DNA from: Talinum fruticosum
Lineage: Eukaryota; Streptophyta; Magnoliopsida; Caryophyllales; Talinaceae
Direction of reading: 5' to 3'
Assembly (NCBI GenBank): GCA_021018815.1
Contig: JAITYX010000053.1
Location: forward strand, 124,001-188,000
Length of the DNA: 64,000 bases
The translations under genes and the position numbers were made by a program. Shown piece by piece: positions 10,901 to 22,443 of the stretch. How positions within the stretch are numbered: the stretch's first letter is position 1; the number at the start of each line of letters is the position of its first letter. Under the pieces are notes generated by a model. That model was not told the origin of the DNA. It saw only the letters and a list, made by a program, of their open reading frames with translations, and ran no database searches.

Positions 10901-12798
10901 TAATTAACAAAATCGAAAAAAATAAAACCTCTTCAACAACATTCACCATCTGCACCTGAAGGTGCATCTGTTTCAAGGAGGAGGACAGGTGCTTCAGTTG
11001 TGTGGAAGGATTTAACTGTGACAATAAAAGGGAAACGTAAGTACTCCGATAAAGTATTCAAGAGTTCAACTGGTTATGCATTGCCAGGAAAAATGACTTA
11101 TTATGGGTCCTGCCAAGTCTGGAAATTCTACTCTACTAAGGGCTGTCGCAGGTCTGAAATTTGATTGCTTTACTGCAGAAGTGGATCAATTAAAGTAGAG
11201 TTTCTATGATTTTATGAGTCTGCTGCTAATTTGTTGGTTTTTCTTCTTACCTTCTTAGGAAGATTGCAATGTTCAGCTAGAATGTATGATGAAATATTCA
11301 TCAACGCGAGAAAATCTACCTTACCATATGGGTCCTATGTGAGTCCTTACTCAGGAATGATGAACTTTTCTTCGCTGGAGATTTGCTTTGACGTTTTTTG
11401 ATTATAGGTTATGCAAATTGTTTAATGTAGCTCATCTTCACCGTATCTTTGCCCTTATTTTGATTGACTACTTCTGTGATGTCTCTGTTTCAAAAAAAGA
11501 AAGGACAAACGCTTTCCTCTTGGCTCATAGACTGCAATGACAAAGTGAAGAGAACAGTTCAAATTATGTGCTCCATCTTCAAACAGACATATGCACCTTT
11601 GAGAATTAATGAGTGCAGCAAAGAAAGAAGGACAATGACGACCCATGGAAGTTTAGCGTATAATGGGTACTGTTTGATGGATACCAGTGCACTTTTCTAT
11701 TTATGCAAAAATTTGAATCTGTTCAAATTTTTTGTTTCTGTTGGTGTAAAAGCCAAAACTGATGAACGTAATCTTAAACAATAGGTTGACAAGGAAGCTC
11801 TTCAATTTAGTAACTGAGCCGTTATTTTGATTCTTGATAAAACTTATGCTCCGTTGTATGTCCTCTTTTCTTATCAAGAAGCTACTTCGTCTCCTACCAC
11901 AAACTCTTAGGTGCGAGGATACTTTGTTCTACCTCACTTCCATCTGAATATTCGGTTATACATCTCCATTTAATTCAAGCCAGACAATTTGGAGAGATAG
12001 CTGCATAAAAATCTCTCAAGAGGACCTTTTGTATGAGATTGGTTCCACGGAAGAGCTGTCTGATTTTTTTAACTAGAATATGAGACTTAGAACCTTAACC
12101 TGTCCCCCCGTTTTTCTGCCTGCAGGTACTGATCTCTTTCAGAATCAATAAATAGATAACCAAGAAACTGCAGCACAAAACAAATTTAAATTCTTGCTTG
12201 CTCGATCTGACTTGGAATTGATTTTTTTTTTTTACTTGCTTGCTACGTCAAACTATTGATTTTATATGGTCTGACAAGCAAATCCTTTCTATGCAAAGGC
12301 ATTTTCCGTTGCTCCATATTCATTTCTGAGTTTCTTCTACAAATAATTCTGGCGATTCTGAACCTTCTCAATGTATGTTTTGGGGGATATATTTCAATTA
12401 CCTGTAATTGTTGCATTAGATTTAGAGGCCAAAAATAGAAGCTTCAACTAGTTTTTTAAGTGTAATTGACATTGAATTCAATGACATGACATCATATGCA
12501 AAATTTACAGAGCCCAGGGAAGGGCGGTTGTTAGATAGATGCAAGTTGCAATTTTACCTTGAAATGGAATTCTGGAGAGGTTGGTACCATTGGACCTGGA
12601 TGCAGAAAATTTTTGCTTAAAGAATTGCGCAATAACTACTATTTAATGGTTCCGACTGATTGAATGTCATCGTATGCATTGTATAAAGGTGTGATTTTGT
12701 ATTTTATGCTTTGGGATGTTGTCACATGTACCCCAGAAAACTTAAATTATATTGAGAACTAGCATCTCAGTCATTATACTGGATGTAGATATAAATTA

Positions 12799-13045
12799 CT
12801 CCATCCATTTCAAATTACTTGTTATTTTAGTCGGATGGGGGAAAATCAATGCTAACTAAATATTTAAGTAGCTAAGAGGTGAATTATCTAATACTCTCAT
12901 TTTCTCTCTGTCATTTTCTAGTAAACAATCAATCAGGGTAAAATCGGTAAATTAGTGATTAATATATCATTTGAATTGTAAAGTGACAAGTATTTTAAAA
13001 CGATAAAAATTAGTTAAAGTGACATGTATTTTGAAATAGAGGAAG
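12799..13045. mobile_element. Stowaway-type MITE (247 bp)
   Basis: Starts CTCCATCCATTTCAAATTAC and ends with the inverse of CTTCCTCTATTTCAAAATAC, about 30 bp of imperfect inverted repeat of the CTCCCTCC type, flanked by TA on both sides (12,797-12,798 and 13,046-13,047). This is the usual pattern of Tc1/mariner-derived Stowaway elements. It lies in intron 2 of the ABCG3-like pseudogene. Confidence 0.8.
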
Positions 13046-13311
13046 TATATTGAGAACTACCATTTCAGTCATTATACCAGACATAGATAAGTAGTGTATT
13101 TGCGTGTCTATTTATTTGCGGCAAGTCCATCTATGTCAGCAAGTCATGCTGTCTTGTATAGGATGCAATGCCTGCAATGCAGTGTCATCAAGAAACAGGG
13201 TTAGTTTGTCTAGTTTTTGAGTGAGATGGTTGAAGGAACATTTTTGTGCTCTATGGATTCTCCTCCGCGCTGCCACAGCCAACTTTGCTGTCACACCAAG
13301 TCTCCGACCAA

Positions 13312-14875
13312 TGGGTGTTCACGGTTCGGTTCGGTTCGGATCGATTTTTTTAACCGGTTAACCGGAATAAACGGTTCGAAAACCGTGAACCATAACCGGA
13401 ACCGGATATCTCGTTAACCGGATTTATTCGGTTTCGGTTTACCGCTTAACCGGAACTGGAAATGAATTGAGCAAAAATTGGACCAACAGCTAGTTGGGCC
13501 TAGCCGAAATAGCCGCCAGGCCCAAATCAACCATAAACTCAAGATGACTGTCTCCTTACAATTTTTTTATGGTTGACCCGTAGCTCTGAGCTAGGGGTGA
13601 GCGGTTCCGGTACCTCGTACCAAAACTAGGAACCTTACCCTTACCCTCGTTTGACTGGTTCTCGAATTTTAGGAACCTTACCCTTACCCTCAAGTTCCGG
13701 TTCCTGAATTTTAGGAACCTTACCCTTATCCTCGGGTTCCGGTTCCGGTTCCGAGGTACCCTATTTACAACAAGATATTAAGAAATTACCTATTTTGTAA
13801 TGAGAACACCGATGAGGACGAAGCCGCAAGGGAGAGTTGGGACCGGGAGTAGGAGGAAGGAAGGAGGCGACACCAACGCCGACGAGGACTCGGGAGGAGG
13901 TCAACGAGCACAGTAGAGAAAGGGCAGAGCAATGCGAAATGAAGGAGCAAAACAGAGCAACACGAAATAAAGGAGCAGAGCAGAGCAACTCGAAATGAAG
14001 TTCGATTCGTGGAGAGAGCGGATAACGCTGACCAACGAGCGAGCAGCAGCAGAGAAAGAGAGAGCAGAGCAATGCGAGTCAACGAGCACCAGCAGAGAGA
14101 GAGAGCGAGAGCGGAGCAGAGCAACGCGAGGGGAGAGAGGGCAGAGCAACGCGAGAGAGGCGAAATAAAGGAACGCGAAATGGAACAACGCGAAATGACG
14201 AGGAGGAAGGAGATTAGGGTTTCTAATAAGTTGCGCCACACATTAGAAATTCAAAAGTAAAAATTTTATGGGCCTCAAAACTGAAAAATTCTGAAAATTT
14301 TAGTAACGGATTCGGGTGCTCACGGTTCTAGAACCTCGTCTAAACAGGTTCCAGGTTCCGGTTCCAAGGTTTCATTTTAGGAACCTTACCCTTACCCATT
14401 TGACGAGTTCCTAAATTTTAGGAACCTTACCCTTACCCGTTTGACCGGTTCCGGTTCCTGAACCTTACCCGTTTGACCGGTTCCGGTCCGGTTCCGAGAT
14501 ACCCGTCGGTCGTGCTCACCCCTACTCCGAGCCTTTTCTTCATAAACAGCCATTGGGCCCAAATCAACCATAAACAGCCACTGGGCAAAAAACCGGGCCA
14601 CTGGGCAAACAACCCAAAAATAAAAACAAGGCAGGATAGTAGGGTTGAATTTTTTTTTCGAATAAATAAATTTTTTTATAAGTATTTTAATTTTTTTAAA
14701 AATTATTATTGGTTCGGTTTAGGTTAACCGTCAGTTTCAAAATCCCAAACCGGATAAGCTATCGGTTCGTCGGTTCTATTAATCAGAAAATTTACTGGTT
14801 TGATTTATCGGATAAACGATTTGGTTCAACCAATTTATGTTTCGGTTTCACGGTTCCTTTTTTTGCACAGCCCTA
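13312..14875. mobile_element. hAT-like non-autonomous element (outer)
   Basis: Left end TGGGTGTTCACGGTTCGG and right end, read inversely, TAGGGCTGTGCAAAAA with GGAACCGTGAAACCGAA inside, are related inverted ends rich in the CGGTT motif. Flanks CCGACCAA (13,304-13,311) and CTGACCAT (14,876-14,883) agree at six of eight bases, fitting an aged 8-bp hAT duplication. Excising it would restore a plain intron running to the acceptor at 14,905. No transposase is present. It contains the element at 13,592-14,524. Confidence 0.65.
13592..14524. mobile_element. hAT-like non-autonomous element (inner)
   Basis: Perfect 11-bp inverted ends TAGGGGTGAGC / GCTCACCCCTA with an 8-bp duplication CTCTGAGC (13,584-13,591) / CTCCGAGC (14,525-14,532), one mismatch. 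Both subterminal regions carry repeated AGGAACCTTACCCTTACCC and GGTTCCGG motifs (13,627-13,756 and 14,333-14,500). The centre (about 13,800-14,210) is a purine-rich block, open on both strands as low-complexity Arg/Glu or Ser/Leu text, with no transposase. Confidence 0.85.
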
Positions 14876-15171
14876 CTGACCATATTTGTTATTTGTTATT
14901 TCCAGGGATATGCTGAAACGGAAACAGCTCTGATTGGATCATTAACTGTTACGTTGCTTCAGCTTCCTGGCTTCCTTTTCCGGAGAAAGAGTGTGGTAGA
15001 AGATGCAATTGTTTCAATGTATTTAGGTGATTATGCGAACAAATTGATTGGTGGCCACTGCTACATGAAGGGTCTTCCTAGTGATGAGAGAAAGCGTGTC
15101 AGCATTGCTAGGGAGCTCATGATGAGACCACATGTACTATTTATATATGAGCCTCTTTATCATCTAGACAG

Positions 15172-16980
15172 GTGCAGCTTATGTACTTGATCCTTCTTTT
15201 TTGTCCCTGTTATCCCTCTGCTTTGAATTGGTTTCTTTTCCAGAGCCAATGTTGCCTCCTGAAATCTATCACCACTTCTATTGGTTGTTTCTCCTGTACC
15301 ATTCTATGGCTCCCCGTCTGGCCCTCCCCATCCCCCTGGTGGGCACTGCACTTAGGGTACCTTGTTTGATTCATTTGACAGTGATGTGATTAGCTATTTT
15401 GTCAGTGATAGTGAAATTAGACTACGCCAAAACCCACAAAATGAGTGTGGCTATATGGAGGCCTTGCTATTTTGCATTTAGAGAGGATATGACAACATTT
15501 TGTTGTCTAGTTGTTTTCTGTATTTTACCACTTAGAATGCCGGGTTGCAAAGAATAGTTTAGGAAGTGAATAAGGTAGAACATGTAGAGAAAAAGAAAGA
15601 TGATAAATTCTAAAAAAGCATATGAGCGATCAAGAGGATATCTGCTTTACATGAAAATTTGATCTTCTCAAAAAACAATATGGTACAAAAGTGTAGTTAC
15701 AAAAATTTTATTTGGGCCAAGTTCATATTTGGGCCTAAGTTCTTTTTTTTTTTAATATGTATGATTTATTTTTAAGTGGGTTGACTTGTGTACTTATTTC
15801 ATAGAATTCGAAAAATACGAGTATAAAACAGGTTCTATTTATTAATTATAGTAAACTTAAACACGCGCGGGTCATTTTGTCTCATTCACTTAGCTTCTCA
15901 AAGAAGCTAGCTTTTGGATGTCTAGAACACTCTTATTTTGGCTGGAGAGCAGTTGAAGGAGGCTGAAAAAAATCTAGACAGACACTCCAAAATAGAGGGA
16001 GAGAGAGCAGAGTGCAGAAGAAGAAGAAAAGGTGCAGCCAGTTCATTATTTCGGCTCCGATCGATGACCAAACGACATCCGATCGTTTCCAAATTTTAGT
16101 ATGTTGTTCCTGACATTCTCCTCTTTAAATCTCACGGTCAGATTCTTATTTTGAGCTCTCAAACTCTGGTAACACCTCCCAGACCAGAAACCTATGAAAT
16201 TATGTCTTTGCCACTTTTAAGTGATGAATTGTGAAGACTTGTTGTTCCAAGGTTAATCCTTGAATATTATAGTGCCTTTACTTTAATCTAGAAAAGAACA
16301 TTGCTTGTACCCACTTTAATTCTTGGTGATTAGTGGAAGGTTTGGTACCGTTATTAACAGTCCTGTGGTTTTTCCCTCATTGAGGTTTTCCACGTAAATT
16401 TGATGTCTCATTTATTCGTTGTTCGTTTTGGTATTCAATAATTTGGTTGTGGTTGCTAGTGTCTCGGTTTTTTTTTTTTAAATTGGTTGGTTGCCTATTT
16501 GACAACACAAGAAGGGGAAATGTCTAGCTAGCTTCCGTTCACATTTGAGAGTTAGATACTCTTGTTGTACTTCCCCAACAACAGAGATCAAGAGGATTGT
16601 ATAGATTATGGCATAATTAGCTAACTTATTTTGCCCCCCTCTGTTGCAGTTACGTTGCATATTGTGATGTCCTGTTCTAATTAGCAATGACTTTGTTGTA
16701 AGTTGTTGGAATGCGGACACGGAAAATGTATTTTCTTGTACAGGTGCGGCTTGAGTTTCAGCTGTGAAGTGGTTTTATTGGATGGATGGGGATTTTGGAT
16801 TTCGGAGTTGGAAAATGGAGGAAATTACATTCTTATCCAGATAATTATAAGTCTTCATCTTCCTGACCTAGTAGCCCTGTAACTACTAACTGGTAGGGTG
16901 CCACGCAATATCTTTTATTCGAGAAAACCCGGGTCTCTTGACTGAATAAGTATGCCGCCACTGTCCAATCCTGTCCAAGT
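15172..16980. other. Decayed intron or intergenic DNA after the ABCG3-like exon 3
   Basis: No following ABCG exon could be found. The stretch holds ordinary AT-rich sequence, a GA-rich tract at 15,990-16,030, and short frames up to 80 codons without domains. I see no gene in it. Confidence 0.5.
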
Positions 16981-16984
16981 TCAA

Positions 16985-17500
16985 TAGCAGTTCCTTGGCT
17001 TCACTGCCTAGCTATGCCTAAAGGGCTACCGTTTCAAGGATAAATGGATAACAGGCCCTTCAGTCATGTGAAAGGATTTATGGTGACAATCAAAGGAAAA
17101 GCAAATGCTTCGATAAAGTAATGAAGAGTTTAACTGGATATGCGATGCCAGGAACTATGGCAGTAATTAAATAAAGGGAAAAATACTTTCCTCATACATT
17201 GAGATGGCACATTGAATATGACAGTTCAAAGTGAATGCCTACACGCAAACAAACGTTACCTTTGATGATTAATGAGTGCTCAGAAGGAAAGGGAGGAGAG
17301 ATGCCCACCAACTTTATGTCCGAATGTACAATGAGTGTTGGATGGTGGCTGCCAGTGAACTTTTTTTTTTTTTTTTTCTATTTATAGCACAAATTCAATC
17401 ATGTCATTCCAATTTATGTCACTTTGAAGAACTAACGAATGCACTGATGAACTTAAAAATAAACAGGTTGATTCTTTTGGTTAGAATTTAACAAATGCAT
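16985..17500 (+). pseudogene. Second ABCG3-like fragment (diverged partial duplicate)
   Basis: At 17,066-17,170 the DNA aligns with exon 1 of the first copy: GTGAAAGGATTTATGGTG, ATCAAAGGAAAAGC, AAGAGTTTAACTGGATATGC and GCCAGGAACTATGGCAGTAAT. It keeps the order KDL-VTIKGK-SDKV-KSxTGYAMPGTM but has stops and frame changes. The following 17,250-17,480 also matches intron DNA of the first copy at about 11,585-11,795 (ATTAATGAGTGC, GATGAACxTAA, ACAGGTTGA). This is therefore a genomic partial duplication with an internal deletion, not a processed copy. No function is expected. Confidence 0.7.
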
Positions 17501-17713
17501 TGATAGTATGATAGTATGCACGAAATGCCATTACAAAATCCACATACCGTGTCTTTCAGTTAGTGGCAGGTGACCATATTATTTAGAAACTATTTTTATA
17601 CCCCAAGTTCTCAAAATTAATTTCTAGGTCCATTTGTTTTGCTGAAATTAGTTTTAGGTGATAATCAACTATTTTTTTCACATAACTAGTACAAAACTTT
17701 TTTTATTCACATA

Positions 17714-19224
17714 TGAAGGTTTGCTCTTGGAGAGAGTTAGCCACCCTAGAGGGGGTGAATAGGGTGATGAAGAAATTTAAACAATAAAAGGAAGAATTAA
17801 GCCAAAAGCCGACTTTGAAGCAATCCGAGTCTAGATTGGACTCGGAAAAGTGATAATTCGAAATTACGTGGAAGCCCTCTCGCGCGTGAAAACCATGGCC
17901 AGTGCTAATCCAAGTACCAAGTCAAATCTAATATTTTTAATCCATAAAATACGAGTAGACGAGACTTAACCGAATTGCTCCCTTAGACAATTCCTTACAA
18001 GGTTTTCCTAGACTCGAAATTCACTTATCCGATCTAGTACTTCCTAATTGAGGTAACCTTTACGACTAGGGACAACCGAGTCGGGTTAACCCTTACAACT
18101 CAGTCAAGGGACCTTACTCGGAAAGTAAGAAAAGAAGTTGTGATTGATTATAAGACCTTACAACTCGGAAAGATGTTAAGTACGAGTTGGAGTTGTAAGT
18201 AGAAGATTGAATATGAATACAAAGACTTTTGCTTAAGTATATGTATGACAATGATTCCAAAAATCTTCAAGTCTTGAGAGTTGGCTTCTATTTATAGATG
18301 ACCATGCAGATTAGCCGTTGTGACTAGCTTCTAATTGGAAGTCTTTTGTGACCGTTGTAACGGTTCTTCGGGTCATTCGAAAAGATCCGTTGAGTTGTGA
18401 ACGTTGTGCAACGGCTCTTGACTCCTTAGGATATCCCAATCCACTGGTGGTGTCCGAAAAATAGAGTGGAAACCACCGTTGAGCTTAACGTTAAAGATTT
18501 CCAGTTTTGGAAACAAACAACCTCGACACGGTTTCGCGCCTTGGTCGGAAATAGAAAAAGCCTTGTCTGCTTGGTGATTTGACATCTTGAAGCCGGTTAC
18601 TTTTGTAATTTAAAAGTAGGATAATTTCGTTTAAATAACCTACAAAAGTCAATCAATTTTGGTTCTCAAAGTATAAACTACTTTGGTCTAAAATTAGACA
18701 CGAGATAAAAATTTAATTAAGATAATTAAGTGTATAATTATCCGAGTCTTGGGAGAGTGGAATTTTCTGAGTCTAATATTCATTATACTCAAATTTCAAC
18801 CGAGTCGGTCTAGGCATAAATCAAATCGGATAAAGAATATCGAGTAGTACTCGCTTGATCTAGACTAACAAAGTTCAAACGAAATAAGTCGACTTGGAAA
18901 GATGAATTACCACTATAATTCACTTAGAGCTTAAAATATGAAGTCGGACTCGAACGTAAGAGCGTTAGAGTGATTGTTTGAACATGCGATATATCCGAGT
19001 GTTGTCCGAGTGACTCGGAACTACGGATGTAGAAATATGATCAATGAGTATGCTTTCGAGTCGGACATAATCAAATGAAAACAAATACAATAGTTTACGT
19101 AACAATCGAAAAGATTCTATACCACTTAGAATGACTTGTAATCAAAACTTATAAGAGATGGAGTTTTATACCTGATTCCTTGACAGTCACTCGGAATGTT
19201 ATTCATGCACGATCCGAGTCTTCA
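17714..19224 (-). repeat. 3' LTR of the SIRE-type copia element
   Basis: About 1.51 kb, direct repeat of 29,496-31,028. Its plus-view left end is TGAAGGTTTGCTCTTGGAGA and its right end CCGAGTCTTCA. CCGAGT/ACTCGG motifs recur throughout. Confidence 0.9.
18283..18296 (-). promoter_or_regulatory. TATA box of the copia 3' LTR
   Basis: Minus-strand TATAAATAGAAGCC. The same 14-mer or a near-identical one is found at the matching place in four other copia LTRs of the window (30,067, 35,238, 54,165 and 59,422), which supports a core promoter role. Confidence 0.7.
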
Positions 19225-19226
19225 AT

Positions 19227-19238
19227 CTCCCCTTTTGA
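19227..19238 (-). other. Polypurine tract of the copia element
   Basis: Minus-strand CAAAAGGGGAGA directly abuts the 3' LTR, in the expected place for plus-strand DNA priming. Confidence 0.75.
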
Positions 19239-19617
19239 TAAAAGACATTCTTAACTCGATAGAAACTTTGTTAGTGATAAAAACCCCGAGTTTTCATTCT
19301 TTCTCAACAAACAAGTCGAGTAAGTAGAGTTTGGATTGCATCACAGCTAAAAGATGAAATATCGCATAGAAATGAAGTGAAGCAAACTTAGAGTATTGTG
19401 TATATTAGAGCAAACAAAAAGAAATGTAACTGAGTTGATAACAAAAAAATGAAGTATCCGTAACACGCGTAAGATGAACTCGAAGAAATAGCTTGAAACT
19501 CATAAATCACTTTAATAATATTCACATAGAAAAATATATACACAAAAGAGGTGAGAGAAAAGAAAATCTCCCCTAAACAAGACAACACAAATTTTCTAAC
19601 TCTTCTCCCCTTGCCTT

Positions 19618-20950
19618 TCAACAAAAAAATAGAAAATAAACAAAACAGGGGAGGAAGGTATCAAGAAGATACGAGATGTGTATGTCTAGACAAAAATATA
19701 AAAAAGAAAAGAAAATTTCTAAGATGGAGGGAGGGAGCAGATCTGAGTCGAGGTGGGTAGACGGGCGGTGCGCCTTCTCGGTAAGATCGTGAGGAAGTTG
19801 AAGATCGAGGAGGTGGCAACACTCGGTATCTCCGGGATGGGCTCTCCTCCGATTTGGCTGGGCTTGAGGATGATTTGGCTGGGCTTGAGGATTCCTCATA
19901 AGTGTCCGAGTGGACTGGATCCTGAGCGACCTTGGAGCGCCATTCTTGGAGGAGCTCTATCATTTCCTTCTGCTCCTTGACAAGTGCTTTCATCTCAAGA
20001 AGCACATCTTGATGCTCTCTTATTTAGGATCGAGCAGTCTTTTGATTGATGGTCATAGACTGTAGGACAGTCTTAAATGACCGAAGGGTGTCCTTAAGTT
20101 CGAGTGGACACCGAGGAGATCTTGTCCATTATTGCAATGGACAAGGTAGAGGAGAGTGACCGAGAAACACCCGAGGTGGAGGCATCATCAGGTAGAGGAG
20201 GTAGAGAAAGAGGGGATTGTGTCCGAGTCCGAGGCGGAGATGGTGGCCTCGAGTTATGAGCTATGGACCCGGACACCCGGTTGGGTCTCCTGGCATCCAT
20301 ACCCAAGAAGTTCTTTCTTGCCAACAACAATGGCAGCCTCATAAACCACATTAGGATCCGAGGGAAGAGGAACTTTGAATTGTTTGAAGATGAGGGTGAG
20401 AAGAGCCCCGAAAGGAAGTGGGGTTGACTTCTTAGACCGAGTCCGAGCTGGCACAGCGGCCATCCGCTCGACTATGGCAGGAAAGAGGTCTACTTCGTAG
20501 CCCTTAAGGATATCATACAGAGCTTTGAGATGCTTGGAGTTAGGGTTCTCCTTGCTAGAATGCTGAGAGAAGAAGGTTCTCATCGGCAGAAAACACGAAG
20601 TTGGGCTTTTGACTTTAGTTGAGTCACGGAGAAATTTTTGCATGACTCAGGAAATTCTTTGGCATACTTCTCGAAGAATTCATCAGCAACCTCGTTGACA
20701 GGTATGGAGTTGCTGTTGAGGAAAAGAGAAGAAACTTTGAAAAGACAGATGGAGAAGAGAGACATTGACTCGGACGATAATGTTTTGAACTCCGGAGGTG
20801 AGTATACCCTCGAGCTAGACAGGTTGGAATAAAACTCGAAACAAGTTTTGGGTAGATGAACTCGCTGATGTAGAGGAAATTGTATACCCCTATTGATTTG
20901 ATGTGATTCAACCACGAAAACTTTATGGTTAGGAAGAATTTGTCATCCAA
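19618..20950 (-). pseudogene. Third ORF of the SIRE-type element (env-like / plant transposon protein)
   Basis: Lies between RNase H and the 3' LTR, where SIRE-type elements carry an extra ORF often called env-like. Minus frames at 20,915-20,580, 20,643-20,254 and 20,005-19,661 together give a protein resembling the putative plant transposon protein family (motifs FEFYSNL, LPFGALLTLIFKQFKVPL, KALYDILKGYEV). It ends in a Lys/Glu/Leu-rich coiled-coil-like stretch (MKALVKEQKEMIELLQEW) and a Ser-rich tail. It is split by at least two frameshifts. I see no convincing signal peptide or membrane anchor, so an envelope role is not supported here; the function in the family is unknown. Confidence 0.6.
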
Positions 20951-21748
20951 CGTCAGGTTTTGGGTGACAATGATTTTGGAAGGATTGGAAGGGCCCTCTT
21001 GGCTTTTTGTTCGGGGTTTCTTGGTTGCGGAACCAAGAAAGTCTGGTGGGAACCTCTTTTCGGCATGTTTTGATGAGAAAAGAGAGTGAGAAGATGAACT
21101 TTGAGAAAGAGGTAGAAAGCTCGAAGAGATAGAGTGAGTAGAGAGTAGAGAAAAAAAATGAAAGAGTAGAAAGAGAGTTTATAGCAATCGGTGCTTACTT
21201 GAGACTTCTTTCACTTAGCTTGAGAGTCGGTTCGTGCCTTGAAAACAATGAGCTTGCCCGAGATGTAGTACGAGAGAGAGAGAGAGTATGTAGAGAGTAA
21301 AGTATCGAAATGAAGGAAAAAGGATGCTATTTATAGAGAAAGAATTATCCTTTAGAATTCTTTCGACCTAACTCTCCAACGATCGCCCTCGGACCGGTGT
21401 GACCGTTCCGCTTCTTCAACAGTTAGAATTGCAGCGATTCTCTTCCAACGGCTAGTTCTCTAACCGATGCACACGAGAGATAGAGAGAAAAAGAGAGATT
21501 TTAAAAGAGATTTCGAAATTCTCCACTGATCTAGAGATGATTTCGAAGTTTGATGTCCATTTTTCTCAAAATCTGAGTCCGACTCGAGTAGAGTTTCCGA
21601 GTGACTCGAAACAATGAAATAGACAATAACTCGTAGCTCAGTATCACCGGCTCAACTGAACTAATTGTTATGAAAGCAACGTAATGAAATGTTTAGCATA
21701 TAAACATGTAATGTAATTTCACTCAAAAAGCACATAATTATGCATTAA

Positions 21749-22381
21749 TCATACCAAGTTCATTCCTAATGAAACAAAACCGATCTTCACTAAGTGGCTT
21801 AGGACATCAGCTAATTGAAGTTTGGTAGGAATGAATTCAAGTTCAATATCACCATTCTCAGAATAGTCTCTTAAAAAATGATACATGACCTTAATGTGCT
21901 TTGTCTTTGAGTGCTCGAACTGGATTCTTGGTGATGCTGATTGCACTTTGATTGTTACACTTGATTGGAATTGATTTATATGAAAGTCCAAGATCTTTCA
22001 AGTGTTGCTTGATCCATAAAATCCGAGCACAGACATACTCCAGCTGCAATATATTCAGCTTCAGCAGTTGATAGGGCTACTGAGTTTTGCTTCTTTGAGT
22101 GCCAGGATATAAGAGATTAACCCGAAACCGGCAGGCTCTCGAAGTGCTTTTTCTATCAACTTTGTACCCAGCATAGCAGCATCCGAGTAGCCAGTGAAAG
22201 TCGGTTCCGAGTCTCTTAAGTACCATAGACTTAGATTCCGAGTCCCTGCAAGATATCCGAATATTCTCTTCATCGTAGTGAGATGTGATTCTTTTGGATT
22301 AACTTGAAATCTTGCACACAGACATACACTAAACATTATGTCTGGTCTACTAGAAGTAAGATATAGCAGAGATCCAATCAT
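21749..22381 (-). pseudogene. Copia RNase H (with the end of RT)
   Basis: The minus frame 22,381-22,061 begins with the copia hallmark MIGSLLYLTSSRPDIMFSV, followed by KRIFGYLAGTRNLSLWY and GYSDA, the start of RNase H. The reading continues in another frame at 21,991-21,749 (FEHSKTKHIKVMYHFLRDY, the conserved HIDIRHHFIR-type segment). A frameshift near 22,000-22,060 breaks it. Role: removal of the RNA strand during reverse transcription. Continuous with RT upstream on the minus strand. Confidence 0.85.
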
Positions 22382-22443
22382 ACCTCGATAAAGTTTCGAT
22401 CTACTCGCTTTACCTTTTTCGTCCGAGTCCAGTTTTATCGTTG

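Larger units (their letters stand above)
10925..15171 (+). pseudogene. ABCG3-like half-size ABC transporter pseudogene (5' part)
   Basis: Resembles the nucleotide-binding half of plant ABCG member 3-type (white-brown complex) transporters. Exon 1 (about 10,940-11,151) encodes VVWKDLTVTIKGKRKYSDKV followed by the Walker A region; exon 2 (11,269-11,338) encodes GRLQCSARMYDE...LPYGSY; exon 3 (14,906-15,171) encodes ETALIGSLTV, LLQLPGFLF, SVVEDAI, YANKLIGGHCYMKGL, VSIAREL and EPLYHLD. Junctions keep GT/AG (11,152, 11,267, 11,339, 14,904, 15,172). Damage: a 2-base loss shifts the frame near 11,098, the Walker A lysine is Asn (KSGNST), residues are missing after SLTV in exon 3, and the Walker B Asp is Tyr (LFIYEP). 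The second half of the gene and the membrane domain are absent. Intron 2 has been swollen by transposons. Confidence 0.85.

Noticed and set aside
11464..11784. A 106-codon plus frame
   Set aside because: Lies in intron 2 of the ABCG3-like pseudogene and shows no family resemblance.
13627..13756. Interstitial telomere repeat
   Set aside because: ACCTTACCC units differ from plant CCCTAAA and are confined to hAT subterminal regions.
13786..14241. Ser/Leu-rich minus frames of 103-151 codons resembling membrane protein
   Set aside because: Antisense of a purine-rich core in a non-autonomous hAT-like element; three frames are open at once.
15840..16200. 5' region of another retroelement or gene promoter
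   Set aside because: It reads somewhat like a transcribed leader, but no LTR end, duplication or coding domain supports it.
17709..17713. Target duplication of the large copia element
   Set aside because: ACATA on the left and ATACA on the right (31,029-31,033) agree at only three bases, so I do not claim one.
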